Part shown: one piece after another, positions 17,601 through 24,922 of the stretch
How positions within the stretch are numbered: position 1 is the stretch's first letter
How the letters are laid out: each line of letters opens with the position of its first letter
DNA from: Acidobacteriota bacterium
GTDB taxonomy: Bacteria > Acidobacteriota > Terriglobia > Bryobacterales > Bryobacteraceae
NCBI GenBank assembly: GCA_025354525.1
Contig: JANXMS010000280.1
Coordinates: 1 to 45,618 of the forward strand
Direction: 5' to 3'
Length of the DNA stretch: 45,618 bases
Position numbers and translations under genes: made by a program
Notes under the pieces: generated by a model
Told to the model about the DNA's origin: nothing
Databases searched by the model: none
What the model saw: only the letters and a program-made list of their open reading frames with translations

Positions 17601-18256
17601 ATCAGCCCAAACGTCCGTGCGCCGAAGGGATCAATCAGCCCTGCGAGGGTCTCGTTATCGAGATTCTCCGTAAGTATGTCCGACACAACGAATCCCGTGA
17701 GCAAGAAGAGGCTGCCCAGGAACGACGTGACCGTGCTCCGCGTCAACACCGCGATCGTGAAAACGAAGGCACCGCAGAAAAGGGTATTCGGAACAGCGAA
17801 GACAAGAATGCTTTTCCAGTGCGCGGCGAAGACAAACGGCCCCCAGCGTTCCGCGTCGTTCCAGGGCATCACGGCCGATAGCAGGATGCCGATTGAGATG
17901 CCCAGCATTGGGATGACGGCTATCAGCACCGAGCCGAGGAACCGGCCGAATAAGTAGTCGCGTTTGCTAATCGGGGTCGAGAAGATCATCTGCTGCGTGC
18001 CGTAGACGAAGTCGCGGCCGGCGGCCGAATTGACGAACGCCGTCGTCATCATCAGCGTGAACACGCCCATGATCGAGTAAAAATTCTGGATGACGTAAGG
18101 CGCATTCCGGAACGTGTTTTCGAGCGACCCGCCGACGGAGATTTTGTCCGATGAAGTGGCGGCGAAAACGAGCGTGCCGATGATGAAGAAGAACACCCAC
18201 AGCATCATGCCGCGCAGCCAAAAACGAAGTTCAAAGCGAAGGAATTCGAGGAGCAT
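14693..18256 (-). CDS. ABC-2-type permease fused to an M1-family aminopeptidase
   Basis: This 1187-residue protein joins two functions. Residues ~1-570 are two ABC-2-like membrane bundles (MLLEFLRFELRFWLRGMMLWVFFFIIG at the start, LLRFEFWGLVKTTSFIVLLAAALL near 310). Residues ~630-1187 are an M1 metallopeptidase with zinc site HEMGHQWW (His at about 926 and 930) and the third ligand Glu at about 950 (LLSETLAQYSALMVMEKEYG). The peptidase part probably faces the periplasm. Related fusions are known from Bacteroidetes and Acidobacteria, usually with an ATPase next door, as here at 18266-19138. The transported substrate is unknown. The usual GAMEN exopeptidase motif is not obvious. Confidence 0.9.
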   Translation of the reverse strand: MLLEFLRFELRFWLRGMMLWVFFFIIGTLVFAATSSDKISVGGSLENTFRNAPYVIQNFYSIMGVFTLMMTTAFVNSAAGRDFVYGTQQMIFSTPISKRDYLFGRFLGSVLIAVIPMLGISIGILLSAVMPWNDAERWGPFVFAAHWKSILVFAVPNTLFCGAFVFTIAVLTRSTVTSFLGSLFLLTGFVVSDILTENLDNETLAGLIDPFGARTFGLMTKYWTVAERNSMTVGWDGMLVWNRLLWLSVGAALFAFAYWRFSFSERVKAGASPTVDTASAPSPAALPTVQFRYGGTAAWVQFFGLLRFEFWGLVKTTSFIVLLAAALLNTAPSLIFSTSEGYGNTFLPITYRIVETIQGSLYLFLLAMITYYAGVLVWKERDARMDEITDVAPFSSALAYGAKFVALMGVIGLIQVLMLGVGVAFQSYHGYGRHQFDLFLSELFVYDFSLFVLQAVLAFFVHVLSPNKYVGYFGYLIFFIANAFVWAPLNVATRLVRYSSRPDYTYSDFYGYGPFLANWWSFTGYWLLIAAVLVLLSITLWPRGKETRLASRFGLFRGALRSATLVAAGAAAAWGGWLYYNTAVLNPLLGPETRLDRQAEYERTYKQFEKLPQPRVTSIRYEIEIFPERRGLVVKGDQEIINPYSQPINALHLIVDRDYSNDVQIDGATLDKDDSRLSYRIYKLCPPMQPGEKRRMKFTTAFAPKGIQNSTPVVEVTANGTFFNNGITPQIGYQAGGEINQRNDRKKRGLPERELMPVLERNCTANCANTYLSNNSDWVNVETIIGTAADQIAIAPGTLEKEWNKDGRRYFQYRLDHESMNFYSFMSARYTVAREEWNGIRTEVYYHPEHSWNVAKMMKSIQKSLDYYTKNFGPYTHKQARIIEFPRVASFAQAFPGTMPYSESIGFIAKMEKPDDIDMVYYVVAHEMGHQWWAHQVIGANMQGATLLSETLAQYSALMVMEKEYGRDTMRKFLEYEADRYLSARGRELLKERPLLTVEGSQGYIHYRKGSVVMYHLKEMIGEEAINRALRKVIAQYAYKPAPYPTSHALVDALREETPAELRPLIKDLFEDITLFANRTTAATAKRRADGKFDITISVEARKYKADEKGFEVETPVADQIEIGAFAKPEKGQRYGKTLHRQRVALQSGTAHFTFTVDEVPEKAGIDPFRLLIDRVPSDNMKTVTVL

Positions 18257-18265
18257 GGTCGTCTC

Positions 18266-19138
18266 CTAAACCAACCCGCCGATGCGGGAAAAGAACACGT
18301 CTTCCAGGCCGGGGCGGGCGGGTTCGAAACCGTCGCCGGGCGAAGAGTCGGCGTAGACATGAACCATTGGTTGACCCGCCACCATCTTGCTCGAAATCAC
18401 GCGATGCCGCTTCTCGATCTCGTTCAATTCAGCCTTCGGAATCCGGCGCTGCCAAATCTTGCCTTCGAGCGAACTCACCGCCGCTTCCGGCCCGCCTTCG
18501 TAGAGCACCCGCCCCTGATGGATGATCGCCATCTTGCTGCAAAGTTCGAGGACGTCTTCGACGATGTGCGTCGACAGGATCACGATGACGCTTTCGCCCA
18601 CCTCGGCCAGCAAGTTGTAGAACCGGTTGCGTTCACCCGGATCGAGGCCGGCCGTCGGCTCGTCGACGATGAGCAACTGTGGATTGCCAATGAGCGCTTG
18701 GGCAATGCCGAACCGCTGCCGCATTCCGCCGGAATAGCTGGTCAGTGCCTTCTTGCGGTGCTCGTACAGATTCACCCGCCGCAGCATGGAGTCGACGAGC
18801 GCCTTGCGTTCGGAAGACTTCGTGATGCCCTTGAGCAGCGCGAGATGGCTCAGCATGTCAACCGCATTGATGCGGGGATAGACGCCGAAATCTTGCGGCA
18901 GATATCCGAGGCGCTGCCGGACGGCGTCCTTTTCCACCAACACATTCAGGTCGCCGAGCAGCACGGAACCCGAGTCGGCGTCCTGTAGGGTCGCAATCGT
19001 TCGCATCAGAGTGCTCTTGCCCGCTCCGTTCTGGCCCAAAAGACCATACATGCCGCGAGGCACCGAGAGCGAGACTTGGTCGAGCGCTTTTACGCCGTTG
19101 GCGTAGGTTTTAGACAGCCCTTCGATGCGGAGTTCCAT
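18266..19138 (-). CDS. ABC transporter ATP-binding protein
   Basis: This is a 290-residue ABC ATPase, the probable energy subunit for the permease/peptidase fusion nine bases downstream. It has Walker A GLLGQNGAGKSTLM, Q-loop YLPQDFG, signature YSGGMRQRFG, Walker B LLIVDEPTAGLD and the H-loop in STHIVEDV. The start ATG at 19138 gives MELRIEGLSKTYANGVKAL, the normal N-terminus; the frame is open 134 codons further up but that sequence is not ABC-like. The C-terminal ~70 residues (after VSSLEGKIW) form the extension seen in ABC-2-type exporters. The pair is divergent from the VWFA genes. Confidence 0.93.
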   Translation of the reverse strand: MELRIEGLSKTYANGVKALDQVSLSVPRGMYGLLGQNGAGKSTLMRTIATLQDADSGSVLLGDLNVLVEKDAVRQRLGYLPQDFGVYPRINAVDMLSHLALLKGITKSSERKALVDSMLRRVNLYEHRKKALTSYSGGMRQRFGIAQALIGNPQLLIVDEPTAGLDPGERNRFYNLLAEVGESVIVILSTHIVEDVLELCSKMAIIHQGRVLYEGGPEAAVSSLEGKIWQRRIPKAELNEIEKRHRVISSKMVAGQPMVHVYADSSPGDGFEPARPGLEDVFFSRIGGLV

Positions 19139-19192
19139 GGTTGTTGTTGATACGAGTGTAACCGGGCAATTGTTCGCGCGAAAAGGGGTGGG

Positions 19193-19201
19193 TGATATAC
19201 T
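19193..19201 (+). promoter_or_regulatory. Extended -10 promoter for the VWFA genes
   Basis: TG-A-TATACT matches an extended -10 element in the gap between the ABC ATPase and the VWFA genes. TTGTTC lies about 20 bases upstream as a poor -35. Initiation near 19208 gives a leader of about 25 bases containing AGAGG six bases before the GTG start at 19233. Confidence 0.45.
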
Positions 19202-19232
19202 TCGAATGGGTTCGTTAGGTAGAGGTATCCCC

Positions 19233-20270
19233 GTGAATTTGCGCCAGCTCGTTCTATTTGTGACGGTCGCGGGCGCGCTGTGGATCACAGTTGCGTTGGC
19301 GGGAGACAAAACGCAGAAGCCGCCGGAGCAAGGTGGCCCCGCTAAGGGTGCGTCCCGCGATTCGGTTGCGCCACGCAAGAAAACGGCCACCGTCAGTGCT
19401 GAGGACAGAGAGCTCAGCGGGCGTCCGGCCACCATTCGCGTCGACACGAATCTGGTGCTGATCAACGTCACTGTCACCGACCCCTTGAACCGCTTCGTAA
19501 CTGGTCTCGAAGCCGAGCATTTCAAACTGCTCGAAGACAAGCTGGAGCAGAAAATCGCGACCTTCGCGAGTGAAGACGCACCGCTTTCCGTCGGGTTGGT
19601 TTTCGACGCCAGTGGAAGTATGGGCTCGAAGCTTCAAAAGGCCCGCCTCGCAACCGCTCAATTCTTTAAGACCGCCAACCCGGAAGACGAGTTTTTCCTC
19701 GTTCAATTCAACGACCGCCCCGAGCTTGTGCAGCCTTTCACGACCAACACCGAAGAGATTCAGAATCGGCTGACCTTTACGCAAGCCAAAGGCCGGACGG
19801 CCCTTCTCGACGGCGTCTATATGGCCTTGAATCAGATGAAGAAGGCAAAGAACACGCGTAAGGCGATCTTGATCCTCTCGGACGGCGGTGACAATTCCAG
19901 CCGCTATACGGAGAGTGAAATTAAGAATCTGGTCCGTGAAGCCGACGTGCAAATTTATGCCATCGGAATTTTTGAGCCGGTGTCGGCCCGGAGTCGGAGC
20001 GCCGAAGAATTGTCCGGTCCCGGGTTGTTGAACGAAATGGCCGAACAGACCGGCGGGCGGCATTTTCCAGTTGAAAACTTAAATGACCTGCCGGACGTAG
20101 CGGCTAAGATCGGCATGGAGTTGCGGAACCAGTATGTAATCGGTTACGTCCCTACCAATGGGAACCGCGATGGGAAGTACCGTCGGGTTCAATTAAAGCT
20201 CGTGCAACCGCGAGGATTGCCGCCTCTGCGGCCGTTCTGGCGCCAAGGATATTATGCTCCCGCTCAATAG
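19233..20270 (+). CDS. Secreted VWFA-domain protein, acidobacterial type
   Basis: The 345-residue protein has a signal peptide (NLRQLVLFVTVAGALWITVALAG), a linker, a beta-sandwich-like segment (TIRVDTNLVLINVTVTDPLNRFVTGLEAEHFKLLED) and a von Willebrand A domain. The MIDAS metal site reads FDASGSMGSK (about residue 125), followed by the Thr in GRTAL and an Asp in ILSDGGDN. It ends in YVIGYVPTNGNRDGKYRRVQLKL, typical of the acidobacterial VWFA family whose function is not known. GTG 19233 was preferred because AGAGG lies six bases upstream and the signal peptide begins there; ATG 19206 is an alternative. It overlaps the next gene by 17 bases. Confidence 0.88.
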   Translation: MNLRQLVLFVTVAGALWITVALAGDKTQKPPEQGGPAKGASRDSVAPRKKTATVSAEDRELSGRPATIRVDTNLVLINVTVTDPLNRFVTGLEAEHFKLLEDKLEQKIATFASEDAPLSVGLVFDASGSMGSKLQKARLATAQFFKTANPEDEFFLVQFNDRPELVQPFTTNTEEIQNRLTFTQAKGRTALLDGVYMALNQMKKAKNTRKAILILSDGGDNSSRYTESEIKNLVREADVQIYAIGIFEPVSARSRSAEELSGPGLLNEMAEQTGGRHFPVENLNDLPDVAAKIGMELRNQYVIGYVPTNGNRDGKYRRVQLKLVQPRGLPPLRPFWRQGYYAPAQ

Positions 20271-21201
20271 ACGAGCCTTCGCCGTACACTTGGCGAAGGC
20301 GATCACCGCCGCAACGGCCACCGGCCTCTACGGCCAGGATACCGGAGGGTTGACCTTTCGTTCCGACACGCGGGAAGTGCTATTGCATGCCACCGTCGTC
20401 GACAAAAAAGGCACGTTCATCACGGATCTGAAGCGCGAAGCCTTCAAAGTTTACGAAGACGGGGTCGAGCAAACAATCAAGATTTTCAAGCGCGAGGACG
20501 TGCCGGTTTCCCTGGGTTTGGTAATCGATAATTCTGGCAGCATGCGGCCTAAGCGGAAGCGGGTGGAGAGTGCGGCGGTCCAACTAGTCAAGGCATCAAA
20601 CCCCTTCGACGAAGTCTTTATCGTCAACTTCAATGAGGACGCCTACCTGGACGTTCCAATGACCAGCGACGTAAAAAAGATGGAGGCCGGTTTGAACCGG
20701 ATCGATTCGCGCGGCGGGACGGCGATGCGCGACGCCTTGACCATGTCGCTCGATCACATCAAGGACAAGGGCAAGAAGGACAAAAAGGTTCTTTTAATCA
20801 TCACTGACGGCGATGATACCGCTTCCAGCGACGTCAACACGCTAGAAAAACTGTTGAGCAAGGCGCAGCGGACTGAGGTATTGATTTTCGCGATTGGCAT
20901 CTTGAACGACGAGCGCCCTCGAGAGGCCAAACGCGCCAAACGGGCCATGGAGATGCTAGCCAAACAAAGCGGTGGCGTAGCGCATTTCCCGGAAACGCTT
21001 GAAGCGGTTGAAGCCATGGCCATCGCCATCGCCAAGGAAATCCGGAGCCAGTACATTATCGCCTATAACCCGACCAAACCCGACGACGGCGTATTCCGCC
21101 AAGTCCGCATTGCGGTGAAAGCCCCGGGTAGTCCCACCGTTCGCACCCGCAGCGGCTACTACGCCACTGCGGCCACCATCAAAATCTCGGCGGCGCTCTA
21201 G
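20254..21201 (+). CDS. Second secreted VWFA-domain protein
   Basis: The 315-residue product is a paralogue of the upstream gene with the same plan: TREVLLHATVVDKKGTFITDLKREAFKVYEDGVEQTIKIF, then a VWA domain with MIDAS IDNSGSMRPK (about residue 92), GGTAMRD, and IITDGDDT. The end IRSQYIIAYNPTKPDDGVFRQVRI matches its sister. The N-terminus LNRRAFAVHLAKAITAATATGLYGQ has a paired arginine and could be a Tat signal, unlike the Sec-type signal of the first gene. The ATG overlaps the upstream gene and has AAGGA seven bases before it. The two may form a pair at the cell surface; this is inference. Confidence 0.88.
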   Translation: MLPLNRRAFAVHLAKAITAATATGLYGQDTGGLTFRSDTREVLLHATVVDKKGTFITDLKREAFKVYEDGVEQTIKIFKREDVPVSLGLVIDNSGSMRPKRKRVESAAVQLVKASNPFDEVFIVNFNEDAYLDVPMTSDVKKMEAGLNRIDSRGGTAMRDALTMSLDHIKDKGKKDKKVLLIITDGDDTASSDVNTLEKLLSKAQRTEVLIFAIGILNDERPREAKRAKRAMEMLAKQSGGVAHFPETLEAVEAMAIAIAKEIRSQYIIAYNPTKPDDGVFRQVRIAVKAPGSPTVRTRSGYYATAATIKISAAL

Positions 21202-21203
21202 CG

Positions 21204-21404
21204 GTGTTGACGTATCTATGGCGGACGTCGAGGGGTTATCGGCTGCGGCCTTGGGCCAGCCCCTACATCCTTTGGCGCATCGAAACCTATTGGGGCATTC
21301 ACGCCGATTCCATCGGCTTCCGCGACTTCTTCGCCTTCGCCTGGACCCACCGCAAGGAGCTTTGGCGCTTCTTGCGATGGGCCGACCGCATGGCGCAGGG
21401 CTAG
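21204..21404 (+). CDS. Small Trp/Arg-rich hypothetical protein
   Basis: A 66-residue protein starts with GTG two bases after the VWFA stop, so it is probably in the same operon. It is rich in Trp, Arg and Tyr (TYLWRTSRGYRLRPWASPYILWRIETYWG...FFAFAWTHRKELWRFLRW) and has the look of a conserved small domain rather than random translation. There is no signal peptide and no obvious membrane helix. Function is unknown. Trp spacing suggests an amphipathic helical protein that could bind nucleic acid or a membrane. Confidence 0.55.
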   Translation: MLTYLWRTSRGYRLRPWASPYILWRIETYWGIHADSIGFRDFFAFAWTHRKELWRFLRWADRMAQG

Positions 21405-21746
21405 AGCTAGCGCGTCCGCGCTGATGGAAAATGACCAGCGCCGCTCGGATAGAAGCCCTCGACTCGCTGGGCGCTCCAGGAGCGCCGGAAACCAGCCGCC
21501 AGCCGCTACCGAGCCGCTATCGTCCGGGTGTGGTTGAAGAACCGAGAATTAACAAGTCACAGGGTAGTTTGGGGAAAATTGCCCTTACGGAACACCACCC
21601 AGCAGGTTTGCCATTCATACTCATCCCCCGCGGCGACAGGCGCATGGCAGGGCTGGACCAGCCAGAAACGGTCCCCCTGCCGCTTCTGTTCGGTGGTAAA
21701 CGTTTTTCGTGAGTAGGGGCGGGTCCTTCTTCGCGAGTACCGAAGG
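21405..21746. other. Intergenic stretch between convergent genes
   Basis: No intact gene is recognised here. On the minus strand it contains a protein-like frame without a start codon (see 21557-21745). The first bases (GCTAGCGCGTCCGCG at about 21410) weakly resemble the end of the SIS gene at 21745 (GCTAAAGCGTCCGCG), which might be a faint copied 3' end as at other convergent junctions here. Confidence 0.35.
21557..21745 (-). pseudogene. Possible gene fragment without a start codon
   Basis: Read on the minus strand, one phase runs without stops for about 62 codons and looks like real protein (TFTTEQKRQGDRFWLVQPCH, then APVAAGDEYEWQTCWVVFRK), ending GNFPQTTL and TGA. No ATG, GTG or TTG precedes it after the upstream stop. 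It may be the C-terminal relic of a gene; I do not recognise the family. It lies immediately after the SIS-domain gene in a different phase. Confidence 0.3.
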
Positions 21747-22814
21747 CTAAAGCGTCCGCGTTACCTTCGAAAGCGTTCGCGGCTCATCGGGATTCAGCCC
21801 CTTTTCCGACGCTAAACAGGCGGCGAAAAGCTGGGCCGGAATGATGTATGGGATCGGCGTAAACAGCTCTTCGGGCAGCGCTTTCTTTCGGCCTAATTTG
21901 GCTGGGATCACGATCGGTCTGCTCGCCTTGAGGTTTGCGGCGACCGTGTTGCTTTGGTCGGTAATCAGCATCGTTTCGGCGTGCAGCCCGGTAAGCTTTT
22001 CGAGCATCTCGTGCATCGACGGCCACGTGACGCCACCCGGCGTGAAAAGGAACACGGGGAACGCCGCTTCGACCATCGCGATGGGGCCGTGCAGGAAGTC
22101 GGCCGACGAGAAGCGCTCGGCGACCACGTAGCAGGTCTCCATCATTTTCAGCGCAAATTCGAAGGCGTTCGAATAATTCAGCCCGCGGCCCACAACAACA
22201 ACGTGCTCCATGAATCGATAGCGGATGGCTCGTTCGGCGATCTGCGGGTACAAGCTCAGGGCAGCGTTTGCGTGGTCGGGCAGTTGCCGAATCTCGTCCA
22301 GATCCACCGGCGCTCCCAATGCGTAGGCGATCAAATACATGGCCAGCACTTGACCCGTATAGGTCTTCGTCGCCGCCACGCTCTTCTCGCGTCCAGCGCG
22401 GACCAAAAACGTGTGTTCCGCCATTTTGGCGAGGGAGCTATCGGGCTCGTTCGTAACGCCGATGGTGAAGGCTCCAGCCGCCTTCGCGCGTTCGAGCACG
22501 AGGTTTGTGTCGGTCGATTCGCCTGACTGCGAAATGGCGACTACCAGCGTATCTTCGTTGTATGCCATCGGGGCACCGTACAGCGTGACAATCGAAGGAG
22601 CCGCGAGCGAGACCGGGATACCCGTGGCGATCTCTAATAAATAGCGCCCGAATTGGGCCGCGTTGTCCGAGGTCCCCCGGGCTGACAAGACAATAAACTT
22701 GGGCCGCCGCGTGGCGAAATACTTCTTCAGCTTTTCAATAGAGCGCAGTTCCGCACGGAACGTGCGTTCAAGAGCCGCGGGTTGCTGGCGGATCTCGTCG
22801 AGCATTTTGGACAT
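21747..22814 (-). CDS. SIS-domain sugar isomerase/deaminase-like protein
   Basis: This 355-residue protein has two SIS (phosphosugar isomerase) domains like the C-terminal half of GlmS, without the glutaminase half. The first contains SARGTSDNAAQFGRYLLE and VAISQSGESTDT (the phosphosugar loop), the second VVVGRGLNYSNAFEFALKMMET and SSADFLHGPIAMVE. The ending EPRTLSKVTRTL matches the GlmS-like tail ...PRGLSKVTLT. Members of this group isomerise or deaminate aminosugar phosphates (AgaS, FrlB or NagB-II-like). The exact substrate is not readable. ATG at 22814 gives MSKMLDEIRQQPAAL, the family's standard beginning. It is divergent from the sigma factor gene. Confidence 0.85.
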   Translation of the reverse strand: MSKMLDEIRQQPAALERTFRAELRSIEKLKKYFATRRPKFIVLSARGTSDNAAQFGRYLLEIATGIPVSLAAPSIVTLYGAPMAYNEDTLVVAISQSGESTDTNLVLERAKAAGAFTIGVTNEPDSSLAKMAEHTFLVRAGREKSVAATKTYTGQVLAMYLIAYALGAPVDLDEIRQLPDHANAALSLYPQIAERAIRYRFMEHVVVVGRGLNYSNAFEFALKMMETCYVVAERFSSADFLHGPIAMVEAAFPVFLFTPGGVTWPSMHEMLEKLTGLHAETMLITDQSNTVAANLKASRPIVIPAKLGRKKALPEELFTPIPYIIPAQLFAACLASEKGLNPDEPRTLSKVTRTL

Positions 22815-22874
22815 AGAACCATTTTGCACTGGCAATGTAACGATTGGCGAATTCCTTCGTAGTATAGGCAGAGA

Positions 22875-23447
22875 TTGAACTTGGAGACGGCACGCACAGA
22901 CGAAGAGTTGATGACCGCCGTGCAGCGGGGCGATAGCCAAAAGCTTGGGGTGCTTTTTGACCGGCACCACGCGGCGTTGTTTCGCTATTTTCTTCGGTTG
23001 GGCGGCAGTCGGAACCTGAGTGAGGACCTCACGCAGGAGGTGTTCTTTCGTATGCTGCGGGCCGGGGAAACCTGGCGGGCCGACGCACGATTCGCGAACT
23101 GGATGTACCGGATCGCCCGGAATTCGTTCATCGATCACAATCGAAAGCAAAAATGGGAGACCGAGATGGCCGCGGATTACGATGTGCCCGCGCCGAAGTC
23201 GGCTGGGTACGAAGAGGAACAGGAGCGGGATCTCGTGCGTCGCGCTCTAGCGGAGCTTCCGCCGGACAAACGAGAGCTGTTGGTCCTGAGCCGCTACGAA
23301 GGGATGAAGTACGAACAGATCGGCGAGTTATTAGGCGTGGAGGCCGGGACGATCAAGGTCCGGGTGTTCCGCGCGCTGCAGCAGTTGCGAGGAGTTTATG
23401 AGCGGTTATCAGGGGGGCAGCATGTCTTGTCGGGAACGCGAGGTTGA
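22875..23447 (+). CDS. ECF-family RNA polymerase sigma factor
   Basis: The 190-residue product has sigma region 2 (LFDRHHAALFRYFLRLGGSRNLSEDLTQEVFFRML...FANWMYRIARNSFIDHNRK) and region 4 (ALAELPPDKRELLVLSRYEGMKYEQIGELLGVEAGTIKVRVFRALQQLR), the normal ECF arrangement. The start is uncertain: TTG at 22875 is used, TTG at 22881 is also possible, and no ATG lies before region 2. The anti-sigma gene overlaps its 3' end, so the two are probably co-translated and act as a regulatory pair. The target promoters are not known. Confidence 0.9.
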   Translation: MNLETARTDEELMTAVQRGDSQKLGVLFDRHHAALFRYFLRLGGSRNLSEDLTQEVFFRMLRAGETWRADARFANWMYRIARNSFIDHNRKQKWETEMAADYDVPAPKSAGYEEEQERDLVRRALAELPPDKRELLVLSRYEGMKYEQIGELLGVEAGTIKVRVFRALQQLRGVYERLSGGQHVLSGTRG

Positions 23448-24126
23448 ACTAGCAGAATATCTCGAAGGCGCGTCGAATCCGGAGTTGAAAGCCCATTTGG
23501 CTACCTGTGCGGAGTGCCAGGCCACGGTGGCTATGTGGGAGCGGATGGGGACATGGCGAGACGAAGTTCCCGATGCAGGGCTGCCGATGCGGTTCCGTCA
23601 AAGGCTGAAGGAAATCACCAAGCCGAAGCGCCAGAAATGGCCGAAATGGGCGGCCGTCGCGGCTGCGCTGGTGGTCAGCTTCTTCGCTGGGCGCACCACT
23701 AGCGGAGACGTCACCGGCCTGCGCCAGGAAGTCCGCGGACTGCGCGAGGTGGTGGCCCTATCGCTGCTCGAACAGCAATCGGCCAGCGAGCGGCTGCGCG
23801 GAATTCGCTACTCGGCTGCGCTCGATAAACCAGATGACGAAGTGATCGGCGCGTTGGCGCGTACGCTGCGGACGGATTCCAGCGTCGATGTTCGCCTCGC
23901 CGCCGCCGACGCCCTTCGGCGCTACGCCCGCACGGAAATCGTGAAGCAGACCGCGCGGGAACTACTTGGGAACGATAGTTCGCCGATGGTGCAAGTGGCC
24001 AGTATCGACCTCTTGCTGGCGGCGCGGGAACGAAAAGGCGTTGAGGCTTTACAGTCCGATCCGAAACTGGATCCAACGGTGAGGCGGTACATTGAGCGGG
24101 CGTTAAAACAGGAGAATTGGCAATGA
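23422..24126 (+). CDS. Membrane anti-sigma factor with zinc finger and HEAT repeats
   Basis: The 234-residue protein has an N-terminal anti-sigma zinc-finger-like segment (CREREVELAEYLEGASNPELKAHLATCAECQ, HxxxCxxC), one membrane helix (KWAAVAAALVVSFFAGRTT, about residues 72-92) and a C-terminal part with HEAT-like repeats (ALARTLRTDSSVDVRLAAADALRRYA; ARELLGNDSSPMVQVASIDLLLAA). It likely holds the upstream sigma factor at the membrane, with the repeats outside as a sensor or partner surface. ATG 23422 is preferred because GGGGGG sits six bases before it; ATG 23398 is eight codons upstream in the same frame. It overlaps the sigma gene and the next gene. Confidence 0.82.
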   Translation: MSCREREVELAEYLEGASNPELKAHLATCAECQATVAMWERMGTWRDEVPDAGLPMRFRQRLKEITKPKRQKWPKWAAVAAALVVSFFAGRTTSGDVTGLRQEVRGLREVVALSLLEQQSASERLRGIRYSAALDKPDDEVIGALARTLRTDSSVDVRLAAADALRRYARTEIVKQTARELLGNDSSPMVQVASIDLLLAARERKGVEALQSDPKLDPTVRRYIERALKQENWQ

Positions 24127-24917
24127 AAATCATGACTGGACTGTTCTGCGCCATCGCCCTTTGCGGCGAGGATCGGCAGGTGATTGACCGGATCTTTACG
24201 CTCCCCGCTGGGCCGCGAACGGTCAAGATCCGAGGGATCTCCGGCTACATTCGCGTGACCGGTGCCGAGGGCAATGGCGTGACTTTCCATGTGGAACAGC
24301 GTCTTGACGCGCGGACATCGGAAGGCCTCGTCCGCCTGAGAGAGGAAGTGAAACTGCGGTTCACCGACTCCGGCGGGGTCGTGCGAGCCGAGGTGGAGAA
24401 GCGGGACCGGGATTGGGAGAAAGGGCAGAAGATCGAGCATGACTTCACCGTGACGGTGCCGCGAGATGTTCGGCTCATCGTACGAAACGTCAACGGTGAG
24501 ATCACCGTTGACGACGTCCGGGGAGAGTACGAACTCAAGACCGTGAACGGCAAGGTCGTGTTGAACAAAGCCGCGGGCGGAGGGTTAGTCGAGACCGTCA
24601 ACGGCTCGCTACACGCGACCTACGTCGACAACCCGCGAAGCAACGTGATCTTCAAAACGATCAACGGAAAAATTGCATTGTGGCTGCGGCCGGGGCTTGA
24701 TGCCGATTTCAATCTGAAGACCATGAACGGCAAGATCTACTCCGATTCCGAGATGACTTCGCGACCGACGAACGTCGAGGTTGGGGGCGAAAAGCGGGGC
24801 GCGAAGTGGGTTTATCGGTCAGACGGCAAGGCCGAAACTAGAGTGGGCAAAGGCGGACCGCTCTTCGCCCTCAGTGGGCTCAATAGCGAAATCTTGATTC
24901 ATTCCGCAGGGAAGTAA
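24123..24917 (+). CDS. Exported DUF4097-family beta-strand repeat protein
   Basis: This 264-residue protein starts with a short signal peptide (MKIMTGLFCAIALC) and consists of DUF4097-type beta-helix repeats marked by recurring 'xNGxI/V' turns: RNVNGEITVDDVRGEYELKTVNGKVVLNK, ETVNGSLHATYV, KTINGKIALWLR, KTMNGKIYSDSE. The family often lies beside ECF sigma/anti-sigma genes, which is the case here. The role is probably at the envelope, but it is not defined. Its ATG overlaps the anti-sigma stop (ATGA), so the four genes are one operon. Confidence 0.85.
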   Translation: MKIMTGLFCAIALCGEDRQVIDRIFTLPAGPRTVKIRGISGYIRVTGAEGNGVTFHVEQRLDARTSEGLVRLREEVKLRFTDSGGVVRAEVEKRDRDWEKGQKIEHDFTVTVPRDVRLIVRNVNGEITVDDVRGEYELKTVNGKVVLNKAAGGGLVETVNGSLHATYVDNPRSNVIFKTINGKIALWLRPGLDADFNLKTMNGKIYSDSEMTSRPTNVEVGGEKRGAKWVYRSDGKAETRVGKGGPLFALSGLNSEILIHSAGK

Positions 24918-24922
24918 GGGAC

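Noticed and set aside
22815-22874. A sigma-54 promoter before the ECF sigma gene (TGGCAATGTAACG...)
   Set aside because: The GC dinucleotide does not lie at the required ten-base spacing from GG.
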